Shown: positions 7,084 through 16,383, counted from the first letter of the stretch. The stretch: DNA of 38,903 nucleotides from DAOTZS01 sp034434335 (GCA_034434335.1 DAOTZS010000018.1:1-38903); one strand, 5' to 3'. Notes: a model not told the origin generated them from the letters alone. Translations and numbers: made by a program.

Positions 7084-10000
7084 TCACCTCCCCCGCCTTC
7101 CATACACTAAGCCGATTACCCCGTTGCGTAAGCTCAGCGCACAGCCCAACAGCAACGTGCCGAGGCTGATGCCCATGCCCAGTCGCCAGCTCAGAGGCCG
7201 GTAGGTAAAGGCCACGCGATGGCTGCCCGGCTCCAGTGCCACCGCCCGGAACATCAGGTTGGCCCGCAAGATGGGGGCCGGCTGGCCATCCACTGTCGCC
7301 TGCCAGCCAGGGTAGAAGGCATCAGCCAGCACCAGATAGCCAGGGCTGGCCAGATGCACGGCCAGGACGACCTCTTCTGCCTCATACGCCAGGACTGTAA
7401 CCGTCTCGCCGGGCTGCACCTCACCAGCCGGCTGAGGGGCTACCTGGCCAGCCACAATGACGATGCGGCGCGGGTCAAAAGCGGGATCGGCCAGCCGCGC
7501 CAGGGCCGCCACGTCATCAGTTACTGGCTCAACACCGTGGACCAGCCAGGCCCGGCCTGGCGCATCCAGCCGCTCATAGATCTTCACGTCCCCCGTGTGG
7601 ATGCGCCGGAAATTGCCAGCAGGTGACACGGTGACCGAAGCATGCGCGGCCGTGCGCGCATCCACCAGGCTCAGCCCACGCAGCACAACAAAAGCTCCCG
7701 AGCGGGCCGGCACCTGCACTGTTATGGCCGACGGTGTCAACGGCGCCGGGAAATCCAACCGGGCCAGGCAGTTATACGTCACCCCAGGCAGCGGCCGTAA
7801 GAACGGATTCTCCAGGGGCTGGCATCCAGGGCCACCTTCGACATCGAGGGCTATCTCCTCCCCCGCCAGCGTACTGACCACCATGTGTGCCAAGGTGCTC
7901 TGCGCCGTGACCTCTGCCGGCAGCCCCCAAATCGCCCCCAGCCCGGTGGCGGAGAAGGGCGGATAGCCGCTGAGGTCCAGGCGCAAAGAGGTGCCCGGCT
8001 GCAAGGTCGCCGGCAGCTCGAGATCGTAATAGATATCGTCAAGCCACAGGTCATCCTGCTTATCGCTGATGACAAAGCGGGTACCCGTCAGGTCGAGCAG
8101 TCGGTCAGGGGGCACTGCCTCAAGCTGCTCGCGCAGCCGGCCGTCGGGCAGGGCCTGGTCGGCCGGCAGGAAGAGGCTTTGCAGTTGGCGGTAGAGGTGG
8201 GTGGGCACCAGGCCGCCGTCATAGCCGTCCACAGCCGGCAGGCGGAGCAGCAGCGACAGATTGGGCGCGATGACCTCCATCTGCTTGGCTGCCCTCACCA
8301 ACCTTTCCACGGCCTCGGCTGGCAGACGATCGGCTTGCAGGTTGCGCAGCGCGGCCAGGTCGCCGGGGTCAAAACGGATGTCCGACATGCTGAGGAAGCG
8401 ATCGCGGCCGGCGGGGGGCTGGTCGGCTGTGGCAGCCAACAGGGCAGCGGGGGCGTTGCGCAGGCTCAGGGCCAGGGGAGCGGTGGCGCGGGCGAAGGGC
8501 AAGGCCCGGCCGGCCAGCCACAACTCGGCCACCACCAGAGCAAGCAGGGCTGCCCGGGCAAGCTGGGGGCGCCGCGGCCCCAGCCAGAGCAGCCCCGCGC
8601 TGAGCAACCCCGCCGCCGCCCAGCCGGCCAGAGCAGGCCAGGCCGGCCACTTCTGAAACGCAGCCAGCGCTATCAGCAGGAGTATACCCACGTATACGTA
8701 CCCGCTCCTGCGTGGCTTCCGTAAGAGCACGTCTCCCTGAGTGTTCCTGGCCAAGCAAACCTCCACGCCCACCCCTGCCAGTCCAGCCACCCCCAGGGCG
8801 TATAGCGCCAGCCAGCGCGCCGGCGCGCGAAATGAGGCGAACCCGGGCACCGCCCGCCACAAGGGATAATAAAACGGGTTGTAACCGCCCAAGGCCAACA
8901 AAAAACCTACACTCGCCAGCGTCAGAAGCCCGAACACTGTCAGTTTAGGGATCCCGCCCGCATGTCCTGGGCGCAAAGTCTTGAGCACGCCGGCCGCGGC
9001 CAGCACCAGGGCTGCCACCCCCACATAGCCCATGAACTCTGCATACCCCTCGCTGCCGAACGCCTCGGCCAGGCCGTCCGCGAATGGAGGCAGCAGGCTT
9101 TGGGCCAGCAAACGGGGCCGCAGGGAAAAGCTTACTGCCTGGCGGTAGCTCAGCCCCTCGCCACGTAACCCCAGCCGGCTGAGCTCCCACGTCGGCAGCA
9201 GTTGGCCGGCTGCCAGCAGGCAGGCGGGGATGATGGCCGCCAGCGGGAGCAGGTGAAATCCATACCGGTGAAGAAAGCGGGCCACCGCAGCCACGACGCG
9301 CGCCGGCCTGATGGCGTCCCAGGCGCTGGTGCCCGGCCCCAGCCTCTCATCCCCTTTCTGGTTGGCCTCCCCACCCCCCCGGCGATAGGGAGCACAGGCA
9401 ACCGCCAGCCCCACCAGCCTCCAGAGAACCAGCCCCACCAGGCTGATGAAGGCCATCTGGGTGTGCCCGGCCAGCAGTTGCACCGCGATGACAAGGGTCA
9501 GGCCGCCCAGCCAACGGAGCCGTGCCTGTGCCTCTGCTGCCCGGGCCACCTCGTCCGACAGCCAAAGCACAGCAGGCAGCCAGGCCACGGTGTTAAGCTG
9601 GTTAATGTTCTCGATGCGGCCGGCCGTGAAGCCGCCCAGGCCGAATGCCAGCGCGCTCACGGTCGCGGCCGGCCGGCTCAGGCGCAAAGAGCGCCGGGCA
9701 AAGGTGTAGGCCAGGCCGGCCGCCAGCCAGATGTGCCCCAGCGCCGACCAGATCAGCGCGCGCTCGGGGGCCAGCCAGCTCAGCGGCCAGTGAAGAGGGT
9801 ACAGCACGGCTGCCTGGGCGTTGGCCAGAAAGGGTACGCCCAGGAAGAGATAGGGGTTCCACAGAGGCAGGTGGCCAGCACGCAGCTCGGCCATGCGGTA
9901 GGCCCAATAGGGCAGAAAGTAAGTAAAGGCATCCACCCCGGCCAGGACGCGGTTGGTGAGCCCTAACGGCCAGAGGACAATCAGGGTCACGAGCCCCAGG

Positions 10001-10101
10001 CCCAGCCAGGCGATCAGGTCGCCCTTCCAGCCTGCGCCGAACAGGAACCGGCTGACACCGCGGACCACTCTTTTCCGCAGACGATGTTCGGGACTTCTCA
10101 T
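7084..10101 (-). CDS. YfhO-like polytopic membrane protein
   Basis: About 1005 residues. The N-terminal half has many hydrophobic helices and the family motif region DAFTYFLPYWAYR, then LPLWNPYLFLGVPFLANAQ, resembling GT-C glycosyltransferases of the YfhO group (PF09586). The C-terminal third is extracytoplasmic and beta-rich. It contains the hallmark ADAFYPGWQATVDGQPAPI and ends with a last membrane helix before a basic tail. YfhO proteins are linked to transfer of sugars to cell-wall polymers or lipoteichoic acid in Firmicutes; the acceptor here is unknown. I chose the ATG at 10101, which overlaps the TGA of the GT39 gene by 4 nt. A longer reading would run 160 nt into that gene and encode unconvincing sequence. 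Confidence 0.88.
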   Translation of the reverse strand: MRSPEHRLRKRVVRGVSRFLFGAGWKGDLIAWLGLGLVTLIVLWPLGLTNRVLAGVDAFTYFLPYWAYRMAELRAGHLPLWNPYLFLGVPFLANAQAAVLYPLHWPLSWLAPERALIWSALGHIWLAAGLAYTFARRSLRLSRPAATVSALAFGLGGFTAGRIENINQLNTVAWLPAVLWLSDEVARAAEAQARLRWLGGLTLVIAVQLLAGHTQMAFISLVGLVLWRLVGLAVACAPYRRGGGEANQKGDERLGPGTSAWDAIRPARVVAAVARFLHRYGFHLLPLAAIIPACLLAAGQLLPTWELSRLGLRGEGLSYRQAVSFSLRPRLLAQSLLPPFADGLAEAFGSEGYAEFMGYVGVAALVLAAAGVLKTLRPGHAGGIPKLTVFGLLTLASVGFLLALGGYNPFYYPLWRAVPGFASFRAPARWLALYALGVAGLAGVGVEVCLARNTQGDVLLRKPRRSGYVYVGILLLIALAAFQKWPAWPALAGWAAAGLLSAGLLWLGPRRPQLARAALLALVVAELWLAGRALPFARATAPLALSLRNAPAALLAATADQPPAGRDRFLSMSDIRFDPGDLAALRNLQADRLPAEAVERLVRAAKQMEVIAPNLSLLLRLPAVDGYDGGLVPTHLYRQLQSLFLPADQALPDGRLREQLEAVPPDRLLDLTGTRFVISDKQDDLWLDDIYYDLELPATLQPGTSLRLDLSGYPPFSATGLGAIWGLPAEVTAQSTLAHMVVSTLAGEEIALDVEGGPGCQPLENPFLRPLPGVTYNCLARLDFPAPLTPSAITVQVPARSGAFVVLRGLSLVDARTAAHASVTVSPAGNFRRIHTGDVKIYERLDAPGRAWLVHGVEPVTDDVAALARLADPAFDPRRIVIVAGQVAPQPAGEVQPGETVTVLAYEAEEVVLAVHLASPGYLVLADAFYPGWQATVDGQPAPILRANLMFRAVALEPGSHRVAFTYRPLSWRLGMGISLGTLLLGCALSLRNGVIGLVYGRRGR

Positions 10102-11702
10102 CGGACAACACCCCTTGCCGGCACGATTTGGTACATAGTGAATGAGCGGCTGCCGTCGGGCCGGTAGATGCGCTGGCACTCGGCCAAGGCCAGGCCCCTG
10201 CTGACCAGAGCCAGCCTCAGCCCGTTGGCTGCCTCGTCTTCCCAACCCGGCAACACCAGCCATTGGGGGCGCTCGGGCTCTGTCCGGGCAGTGCTGGCCG
10301 CGTCATCGGCCAGAAGCCATGGGTTGCTCCACCAACGGCGCTCATAAGGGGTGTCGAAAAGGTAAAAGTCGTAGTGCCACCCCAGCCAGCGATGGTAGAT
10401 CACCGCGTCCGGGGGCAGGCTGGAGATAGTGGCGACGACCTGACGCAGGCCAGCATATGCCCCGTGATCGCTCCCCACCGGCAGCCGGCCGTCGGCACCC
10501 AGCCATGCTGACCATGCCAGGCCCAAGGCCAGGGACACCGCGCTGGCCGCCTGCAGGGCTCTGCCACGGCGCAGGCGCGCCAGCCAGCCCCAGGCCAGGA
10601 GCAGGCCCCTGGCCGTCAGCACACAGGTGAACGGCAATAGTGGCAGCAGATAGCGGTCCCAGGGCTGAAAGGTCACCAGGAAGTGCAGCGCCAGGTAGCC
10701 ACAGACATACAGGGACAAGACCACACCTTGTCGGCTTTCTGCCGGACAGGCTGGCCGGCCTGGCCCAGCCTGGCGTCGGGAGCGCCAGCCATCCCAGAAC
10801 TGACGTCCTCCCCGCGCCGCCACCAGGATCACTGCCGCCAGTGCCAGCCCACTCAGGAGCGGTGTCCCAAACAGGTAGCTCCATTGTTCTGCCCACCGCC
10901 CGAGGCGCTCCGGCCATATGGCCGGCGGCGCCAACTTCAGCACCGCGTAGGTTGCCAGGCTGCGCTCCCAGAAGCTGGGACGATTGGACCAGCGCAGGCT
11001 ATCCCACCAGGTGAGCGGCCCAAAGATGAGGAGGAAACCGAAGAGCGCGCGGCCCAAACCACGCAGTAAACGCCACCCAGCGCGGCCTTGACCCTCTACG
11101 GCCATCAGCGCCAGGACCAGCGGGATGCCCAACACCCCCTGCTGCTTGCTGGCCACTGCCAGCCCCAGAGACAGCCCCGCCCAGAAGGGGCGCCGTGCAG
11201 CCGCTGCCCACGCGGCGGCTGCCAGCCAGAGTGTCAGCCAGGGGTCGGTGAAGGCTGTGGCCGCAAACAGGATGGCAAAAGGCGAAACGGCCACTAACAG
11301 CGCGGCAAGCCGGCCGGCGGCTGGGCCGTAAATGCGCTGTGCCAGGCCGTAAGTAAACGGCACCAACAACAGGCCCGCCACCATGCCGGGCAGGCGCAGA
11401 GCCGCCTCCGAGACCCCCGCGGCCTTCAGGCTGGCGGCCAGCAGGTAGAGCACCAGTGGGGGCTTGTCCACCCAGGGTGTGAGCAGGAATGAGTCCTGGC
11501 CGCTGGCAATGAGGCGGGCCCAGTAGCCGTAGAGAGCCTCATCTCGATGCAGGGGGTAATTCCTCAGCCAGGGGACCAGGCGCAGGACTAACCCACCGAC
11601 ACTCAGGAGAAGGGGCCAGGCCCAGGCTACCCCAACCCTGGCCCCTAAGGCCAACCGCTGACCGCCAAGGACAGCCGGCTGCTTGTGGTCAGCTATGGCC
11701 AT
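10098..11702 (-). CDS. GT39/ArnT-like membrane glycosyltransferase
   Basis: 534-residue GT-C type glycosyltransferase of the PMT/ArnT superfamily, which uses a lipid-linked sugar at the outer face of the membrane. The first luminal loop carries PLHRDEALYGYWA with the Asp-Glu pair expected for catalysis. DKPPLVLYLLAA is a second family motif, and FAATAFTDPWLTLWL is typical of the next loop. About ten hydrophobic helices precede a C-terminal soluble part. The start at 11702 has GGAG 7 nt upstream, formed by the end of the GT2 gene, whose stop lies 4 nt before it. The upstream GT2 enzyme plausibly makes the polyprenyl-phosphate sugar that this enzyme uses. The natural acceptor cannot be told. 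Confidence 0.88.
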   Translation of the reverse strand: MAIADHKQPAVLGGQRLALGARVGVAWAWPLLLSVGGLVLRLVPWLRNYPLHRDEALYGYWARLIASGQDSFLLTPWVDKPPLVLYLLAASLKAAGVSEAALRLPGMVAGLLLVPFTYGLAQRIYGPAAGRLAALLVAVSPFAILFAATAFTDPWLTLWLAAAAWAAAARRPFWAGLSLGLAVASKQQGVLGIPLVLALMAVEGQGRAGWRLLRGLGRALFGFLLIFGPLTWWDSLRWSNRPSFWERSLATYAVLKLAPPAIWPERLGRWAEQWSYLFGTPLLSGLALAAVILVAARGGRQFWDGWRSRRQAGPGRPACPAESRQGVVLSLYVCGYLALHFLVTFQPWDRYLLPLLPFTCVLTARGLLLAWGWLARLRRGRALQAASAVSLALGLAWSAWLGADGRLPVGSDHGAYAGLRQVVATISSLPPDAVIYHRWLGWHYDFYLFDTPYERRWWSNPWLLADDAASTARTEPERPQWLVLPGWEDEAANGLRLALVSRGLALAECQRIYRPDGSRSFTMYQIVPARGVVR

Positions 11703-11706
11703 GGGT

Positions 11707-12459
11707 TCACTCCACCAGGCGGTACTTGAGCAGTGTCCACATCACCGTCAGCCCATCGCGCCAACTGATCTTCTTGCCCTCATGGTATTCGCGGCCGGTG
11801 TAGGAGATGGGCACTTCGTAAATGCGATAGCCGCGCTTGAGGATCTTGGCCGTGATCTCGGGGTCAAAGCCCCAGCCGTGCGATTTGAGGTGCAACTGCT
11901 GGGCGACTTCGCGCGTGAAGACTTTGTAACAGGTCTCCATGTCGCTGAGAATCGTGTCAAACAGGATGTTGGTCAGAAGGGTGAGCAGTTTGTTGCCCAG
12001 CATGTGGGTGAAGAACATGGCCTTGCGGGGTCCCCCCAGGAAACGGCTGCCATAGACGACCTGAGTTCGGCCCTCGATAATGGGTTGGAGCAGGGCGGGA
12101 TAGTCGCGGGGGTCGTATTCCAGGTCGGCGTCCTGGACCAGCATGATATCGCCGGTGGCCTTCTCAATGGCAGTGCGCACGGCTGCGCCCTTGCCCATGT
12201 TGTGGTCGTGGTAATAGACGAAGACATCCGGCAGGGTGGCCAGCTCAGCCAGGATCTCGCGCGTGCCATCCACCGAGCCGTCGTCTACGATCACGATTTC
12301 CTTTTCCACCTCCACCGTCACTGTGCCATCAGGCTCGACCGGGCCCGGGAATCGCCTATCTCTCACCTTCAGGCGCAGTTCAACAGCGCGCACGTGCGCG
12401 ACGATATCGCGGATGGTTTCCTTCTCGTTGTAACATGGTATCAAGACGGAAAGTTTCAA
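11707..12459 (-). CDS. Family 2 glycosyltransferase (polyprenyl-phosphate sugar synthase type)
   Basis: 250-residue cytoplasmic GT2 enzyme resembling dolichyl-phosphate mannose synthase/GtrB cores but without C-terminal membrane helices. Visible are the N-terminal LSVLIPCYNEKETI, EIVIVDDGSVDGT, the metal-binding VQDADLEYDP and QVVYGSRFLGG, and the C-terminal EVPISYTGREYHEGKKISW. The predicted reaction is transfer of a sugar from NDP-sugar to polyprenyl phosphate, feeding the GT39 enzyme downstream. The start codon is TTG at 12459 (AGGAGG 7 nt upstream); no ATG is available at the conserved N-terminus. Upstream, a truncated family A miniature element ends about 22 nt before the start and forms the proximal leader region. 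Confidence 0.92.
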   Translation of the reverse strand: MKLSVLIPCYNEKETIRDIVAHVRAVELRLKVRDRRFPGPVEPDGTVTVEVEKEIVIVDDGSVDGTREILAELATLPDVFVYYHDHNMGKGAAVRTAIEKATGDIMLVQDADLEYDPRDYPALLQPIIEGRTQVVYGSRFLGGPRKAMFFTHMLGNKLLTLLTNILFDTILSDMETCYKVFTREVAQQLHLKSHGWGFDPEITAKILKRGYRIYEVPISYTGREYHEGKKISWRDGLTVMWTLLKYRLVE

Positions 12460-12481
12460 CGGATGGCCTCCTGAGGTCAGC

Positions 12482-12588
12482 GCATCATGGGAAAGGTCGG
12501 CGAAGGCCGACCACCGGCCGCAGGCCCAAAAAGGTGACGCCTCGGGCGAGCCCTCGGCTGGTCCTTCCAGTCACCGCTGAATAGTTAC
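12482..12588 (+). mobile_element. IS66-like miniature element (MITE family A), truncated copy 3
   Basis: The right-hand 107 bp of the family A element, from the GCATCATG segment to the terminal GCTGAATAGTTAC (12576-12588). The left half is missing. It keeps the GGTCGGC/GCCGACC hairpin. It lies immediately upstream of the minus-strand GT2 gene and about 190 bp upstream of the plus-strand hydantoinase, so it sits in a divergent promoter region. The remaining 185 bp (12589-12773) hold no ORF or strong promoter that I can support. Confidence 0.75.
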
Positions 12589-12773
12589 CAAAGTGAAAGG
12601 ACACCTCGCGTCGCGGTGCATGAATGACTGATAGACGCCTAGATTATAGCGCAGTTAGGGCTCTTCTCAAAAAGGGCATCGCAGCACGGCCTTCAGTTTG
12701 GCGCGCCAGGCAGGATACTGGTAGACTCAGTAAGCCGGATTCCGGCACAAAGCAACCTTGGCGGAGACATAGG

Positions 12774-14222
12774 ATGATAATAACCAACTCAAACGACGAG
12801 ACCTCCCTGGCCTGCGACATGGTGATCCGCGGGGGCACACTGATCACGCCCGGTGGACCGATCGCAGCCGATCTGGGCATCACCGGCGAGCAGATTGTTG
12901 CCATCGGGCTGGGCCTGACCGGCCGGCAGGTCATCCACGCCGACGGCAAGCTGGTGCTGCCCGGCGCGGTCGACCCCCACGTCCACCTGCAGATGCCGGC
13001 CGGCCCGGTCATCTCCAGCGACGACTGGGAGACAGGCACCATCGCCGCAGCCTGCGGGGGCACGACCACCGTGATTGATTTTGCGGAACCTGCCCGCGAG
13101 GCACAGCACGACCCGACACGCCTTCAGCAGGCCCTGGCCAGCCGCCAGGCCGAAGCTGCCGGCCGCGCCGTGGTTGACTTCAGCCTGCATATGACCCTGA
13201 CCGATGCCGGGCCAGAAACCCTGGCGGAGATCCCTGCTATTGTGGCGGCCGGCTGCCCCTCGTTCAAAGCCTACATGACCTACAGCATCAAGCTGTCGGA
13301 TGAGGCGCTGCTGGCCGGCATGGAAGCGGTCGCTGCGGCCGGCGGCCTGCTCATGATCCACGCCGAGAACGACGCCGGCATCTCCTACCTGCGGGCCAGG
13401 TTCCTGGCAGCCGGGCAGGTCTCCCCACGCTACCACCCACGCTCGCGGCCGGCCAGCATGGAGGCAGAGGCCATCGAACGGGCCCTGGCCCTGGCTGAAG
13501 CTGCCGGGTGTCCGCTCTATGTGGTCCATGTGTCCACAGCGCGCGGCGCGGAGGCCATCCGCCGCGCCCGTGACCGCGGGCAGGTTGTTTACGGCGAAAC
13601 ATGCCCCCAGTACCTGCTGCTCAGCGAGGCCGAATACGAGCGGCCAGGTTTTGAGGCCGCGCGCTTTATCTGCTCACCTCCCCTGCGCACACCTGCTGAC
13701 CAGGCTGCCCTCTGGCAGCATCTGGCCGCGGGCGACCTGCAAAGCGTGGGCACCGACCACTGCCCCTTCTTCTTTCACGGGCAGAAGGACCTGGCCAGCA
13801 CAGGCCGGACCTCCCTGCCGCCTTTCACGGAGGTGCCAGGTGGCATGCCCGGCATCGAAGCGCGACTGGCGTTGCTCTACACTTACGGGGTGCGGGCCGG
13901 CCGGCTCACCCTGGAGCGCTGGGTGGAGGCCTGCTGCACGGCTCCGGCGCGCCTCTTCGGCCTCTACCCGCGCAAAGGCGCGCTGGTCCCCGGGGCCGAT
14001 GCCGATGTGGTGATCTTCGACCCCGAACACCAGGTGACCCTCACCCCTGACCTCCTTCACGAAAACTGCGACTACACCCCCTATGAAGGATGGCACCTGC
14101 ACGGATACCCCGTGCTTACCATGCTGCGGGGCCGGATCATCGCCCGTGGAGGCGTGTTTGTGGGCGGGCCCGGAGGTGGGCAGTTCGTGCCTGGCCATAC
14201 GGAAGCCAGGTCAGCCAGATAA
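12774..14222 (+). CDS. D-hydantoinase / dihydropyrimidinase-like amidohydrolase
   Basis: 482-residue binuclear-metal amidohydrolase that opens cyclic ureides (dihydropyrimidines, hydantoins) to N-carbamoyl amino acids. Metal ligands are visible: H69 and H71 in VDPHVHL, the carbamylated Lys165 in SFKAYMTY, H196 in IHAEND, H252 in VVHVST and D328 in GTDHCPF. The Tyr of KAYMTY is the usual transition-state residue. The start at 12774 has GGAG 7 nt upstream; a longer reading adds 50 residues with no family match. The YgeY-like hydrolase follows 18 nt later. The pair resembles the neighbouring hyuA and ygeY genes of the E. coli yge/yqe purine- and ureide-linked cluster. The exact substrate (dihydrouracil, a hydantoin or another ureide) is not resolved. 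Confidence 0.92.
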   Translation: MIITNSNDETSLACDMVIRGGTLITPGGPIAADLGITGEQIVAIGLGLTGRQVIHADGKLVLPGAVDPHVHLQMPAGPVISSDDWETGTIAAACGGTTTVIDFAEPAREAQHDPTRLQQALASRQAEAAGRAVVDFSLHMTLTDAGPETLAEIPAIVAAGCPSFKAYMTYSIKLSDEALLAGMEAVAAAGGLLMIHAENDAGISYLRARFLAAGQVSPRYHPRSRPASMEAEAIERALALAEAAGCPLYVVHVSTARGAEAIRRARDRGQVVYGETCPQYLLLSEAEYERPGFEAARFICSPPLRTPADQAALWQHLAAGDLQSVGTDHCPFFFHGQKDLASTGRTSLPPFTEVPGGMPGIEARLALLYTYGVRAGRLTLERWVEACCTAPARLFGLYPRKGALVPGADADVVIFDPEHQVTLTPDLLHENCDYTPYEGWHLHGYPVLTMLRGRIIARGGVFVGGPGGGQFVPGHTEARSAR

Positions 14223-14240
14223 TGGTGGGAGTTGAACACA

Positions 14241-15392
14241 ATGAGCGCAGAAACAGACCTGATCGGCTTCGTCCAGTCCCTTGTGCGCTGCCCCAGCCCG
14301 GCCGGTGAGGAGGCGGCGGTGGTGGCGCTGATCACGGATAAGATGCGAGAGCTGGGATTCGACCAGGTGTGGGTAGATGCAAACGGCAGCGTGGTCGGGG
14401 TGATCTCGGCCGGCCAGCCTGGTCCCACCCTGCTCCTCGACGGCCACTGCGACACAGTGGGGATCGCACCCGGTGTGCCCTGGGCCCATGACCCATTTGG
14501 AGGGGAGATCGCAGAGGGTTTCATCTATGGCCGCGGCGTAGCCGACATGAAGGCCGGGCTGGCAGCCATGATCTACGCCGCCGCACATACCAACCGGGCC
14601 AGGATGCGCGGCCGATTGGTTGTGAGCGCTACCGTCATGGAGGAAAACCTGGAAGGCGCGGCACTGCGCAGTGTAATGGAGGCTGTACGGCCAGACTACG
14701 TGGTGATAGGCGAGGCCACTCAACTCAGGCTCAACCGGGGCGGCCGCGGGCGGGCCGAGATCCATCTGGAGACTATAGGCCGGCCAGCACACTCGTCTAA
14801 CCCAGGCCTGGGGCGCAACGCGGTGCTGGATATGATGCGGGTGGTGCAGGCCATTGAACAGCTACCGGTGCGGGACGATCCGCTGCTGGGGCCGGCCATT
14901 TGGGCTCTGACCGACATCATCTCCGACCCGTACCCGGCCTACTCGGTGATCCCCAGCCGCTGTCGCGTGACCTATGACCGCCGGCTGCTGCCGGGCGAAA
15001 CACCCGCAGAGGTGTTGGGCACGCTGCATGGGCTGGCGGGGCTGGCAGACATCCAATTGCAGGCCACCATTGCCCAGGGCGAGCACCGCACCTACACGGG
15101 GGCCGTGTTGCGCGGGCCGAAGTTTCTGCCGGCCTGGTTACTGCCTGAAGAACATCCCTTCGTGCAGATGGCGTGGCGAGGACTGCAGGCGGCAGGGCAG
15201 CGCCCCGAGTTCGGAGCATATCGTTTCTGCACCAACGCAGCTTACAGCGCAGGAATGGCCGGCGTTCCCACAGTTGGGTTTGGGCCCGGCCGCGAGGAAG
15301 ACGCCCACGTGGTGGACGAGCGGCTGGAGATCAGCCAGTTGCTGGCCGCGGAGCGAGGTTACCGGGGCATCATAGAGGCAGTATTAGGGTAG
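14241..15392 (+). CDS. YgeY-like M20 family metallohydrolase
   Basis: 383-residue M20 peptidase/deacylase family protein related to YgeY and ArgE/DapE enzymes, which hydrolyse N-acyl or N-carbamoyl amino acids. Metal-binding positions are visible: H69 and D71 in LDGHCDTVG, the Asp of GRGVADMKAG, the Glu pair in TVMEENLEG, the Glu of VIGEAT and the C-terminal His in DAHVVDERLEI. The dimerisation domain contains GRPAHSS. The ATG at 14241 follows GGGAG by 9 nt; a TTG at 14232 is a less likely start. It is probably co-transcribed with the hydantoinase, whose N-carbamoyl product is a plausible substrate; that coupling is inferred. It ends at a bidirectional hairpin facing the convergent corrinoid gene. 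Confidence 0.9.
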   Translation: MSAETDLIGFVQSLVRCPSPAGEEAAVVALITDKMRELGFDQVWVDANGSVVGVISAGQPGPTLLLDGHCDTVGIAPGVPWAHDPFGGEIAEGFIYGRGVADMKAGLAAMIYAAAHTNRARMRGRLVVSATVMEENLEGAALRSVMEAVRPDYVVIGEATQLRLNRGGRGRAEIHLETIGRPAHSSNPGLGRNAVLDMMRVVQAIEQLPVRDDPLLGPAIWALTDIISDPYPAYSVIPSRCRVTYDRRLLPGETPAEVLGTLHGLAGLADIQLQATIAQGEHRTYTGAVLRGPKFLPAWLLPEEHPFVQMAWRGLQAAGQRPEFGAYRFCTNAAYSAGMAGVPTVGFGPGREEDAHVVDERLEISQLLAAERGYRGIIEAVLG

Positions 15393-15420
15393 GGGCAGGT
15401 CGGAGCTCCGCCTGCCCCTA
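15390..15420. terminator. Bidirectional hairpin between convergent genes
   Basis: TAGGGGCAGG (15390-15399) pairs with CCTGCCCCTA (15411-15420), and the interior CGGAG/CTCCG is self-complementary. It overlaps the stop of the M20 gene and precedes the stop of the convergent corrinoid gene. There is no long T-tract. Confidence 0.65.
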
Positions 15421-15426
15421 CAGGAG

Positions 15427-16065
15427 CTACTCGATCCCAAGCAAGGCCTTGGCCTTGCGCACTGCAGAGCTGGCATCGGGAGCAAAACCGTCGGCGCCGA
15501 TCTGCTTGGCGAAGGCATCCGTCACCGGCGCGCCGCCGACCATCACCTTCACCTTATCACGCACGCCGGCCTCCTCCAACGCCTTGATAGTAGTGGACAT
15601 GGAAGGCATGGTAGTAGTGAGGAGGGCCGACATGCCCATGAGCTGCGCCTTGTGCTCCTGTACAGCCCGCACAAAGGCCTCGGGGGACACATCGGTACCC
15701 AGGTCTATCACCTCGAAACCGGCCCCCTCCATCATCATGGCAACCAGGTTCTTGCCGATGTCATGCAGGTCGCCCTTCACCGTCCCTATGATGAACTTGC
15801 CGGCCGGCTGGGCGCCAGCCTCGGCCAGGTGAGGCTTGAGCAGGCTAAGGCCTGCCTGCATGGCGCGAGCCGACACCAGCATCTCAGGCACGAAGTATTC
15901 GTTCGCCTCAAAGAGCCGGCCCACCTCGGCCATAGCCGCGATCAGGCCGTCCTTCAAGATTTTCTCCGCAGGAATGTTGGCAGCCAGTGCAGCTTCCACC
16001 CCTGCCTTAGCGCCAGGGGCATCGCCGTTCAGAACCGCGTTGTAGATAGCTTCTATCGCGTCCAC
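15427..16065 (-). CDS. Corrinoid protein of a methyltransferase system
   Basis: 212-residue cobalamin-binding protein of the MtaC/MtbC/MttC group, which carries a methyl group on cobalt between a substrate methyltransferase and a second methyltransferase. It has an N-terminal four-helix cap (about residues 1-88, ending near KPHLAEAG) and a Rossmann B12 domain. The axial-ligand motif is GDLHDIG (D99, H101, G104), and GTDVSPE, SALLTTTM and VMVGGAPVT lie further on. The start is a GTG at 16065, with AGGAGG placed 5-6 nt upstream; a longer reading lacks a ribosome site. It stands alone on the minus strand between the M20 gene and the tRNA. The URO-D-like methyltransferase at 20036 may be its partner. 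No MtaB/MttB-type enzyme is in the window. Confidence 0.93.
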   Translation of the reverse strand: MDAIEAIYNAVLNGDAPGAKAGVEAALAANIPAEKILKDGLIAAMAEVGRLFEANEYFVPEMLVSARAMQAGLSLLKPHLAEAGAQPAGKFIIGTVKGDLHDIGKNLVAMMMEGAGFEVIDLGTDVSPEAFVRAVQEHKAQLMGMSALLTTTMPSMSTTIKALEEAGVRDKVKVMVGGAPVTDAFAKQIGADGFAPDASSAVRKAKALLGIE

Positions 16066-16251
16066 TCCACCCTCCTGTTGTTGGTAGTGCACCAGGGAGA
16101 CCCAGCCAATGACTGGCACACCCTTCCGTGCCAGAGCCTACCCTGCTAATGTATACCGGGCCATCCAGATCGTCCATGACGTTAATCAGGTAGGCGGCCT
16201 GGGGTGGTAGATTGCCGACAGAGGTACAACAGAAGTCAAGCGGAAACTTAT

Positions 16252-16280
16252 TTGACACAGGTTTGGAGTTCTGGTATGAT
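16252..16280 (+). promoter_or_regulatory. Sigma70-type promoter for tRNA-Lys
   Basis: TTGACA (16252-16257), a 17-nt spacer, then TATGAT (16275-16280), 29 nt before the tRNA. This is the best consensus promoter in the window. The surrounding 244 bp (16066-16309) also serves as the upstream region of the divergent corrinoid gene, for which I see no comparable promoter. Confidence 0.8.
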
Positions 16281-16309
16281 CACCTTAGCTGAAACATGAC
16301 ACTATTCCT

Positions 16310-16383
<74 letters not shown>

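Noticed and set aside
7081..10263. Extended N-terminus of the YfhO-like protein starting at 10263
   Set aside because: The extra 54 residues lie inside the GT39 gene and look like frame-shifted sequence; the ATGA overlap at 10098-10101 gives a natural coupled start.
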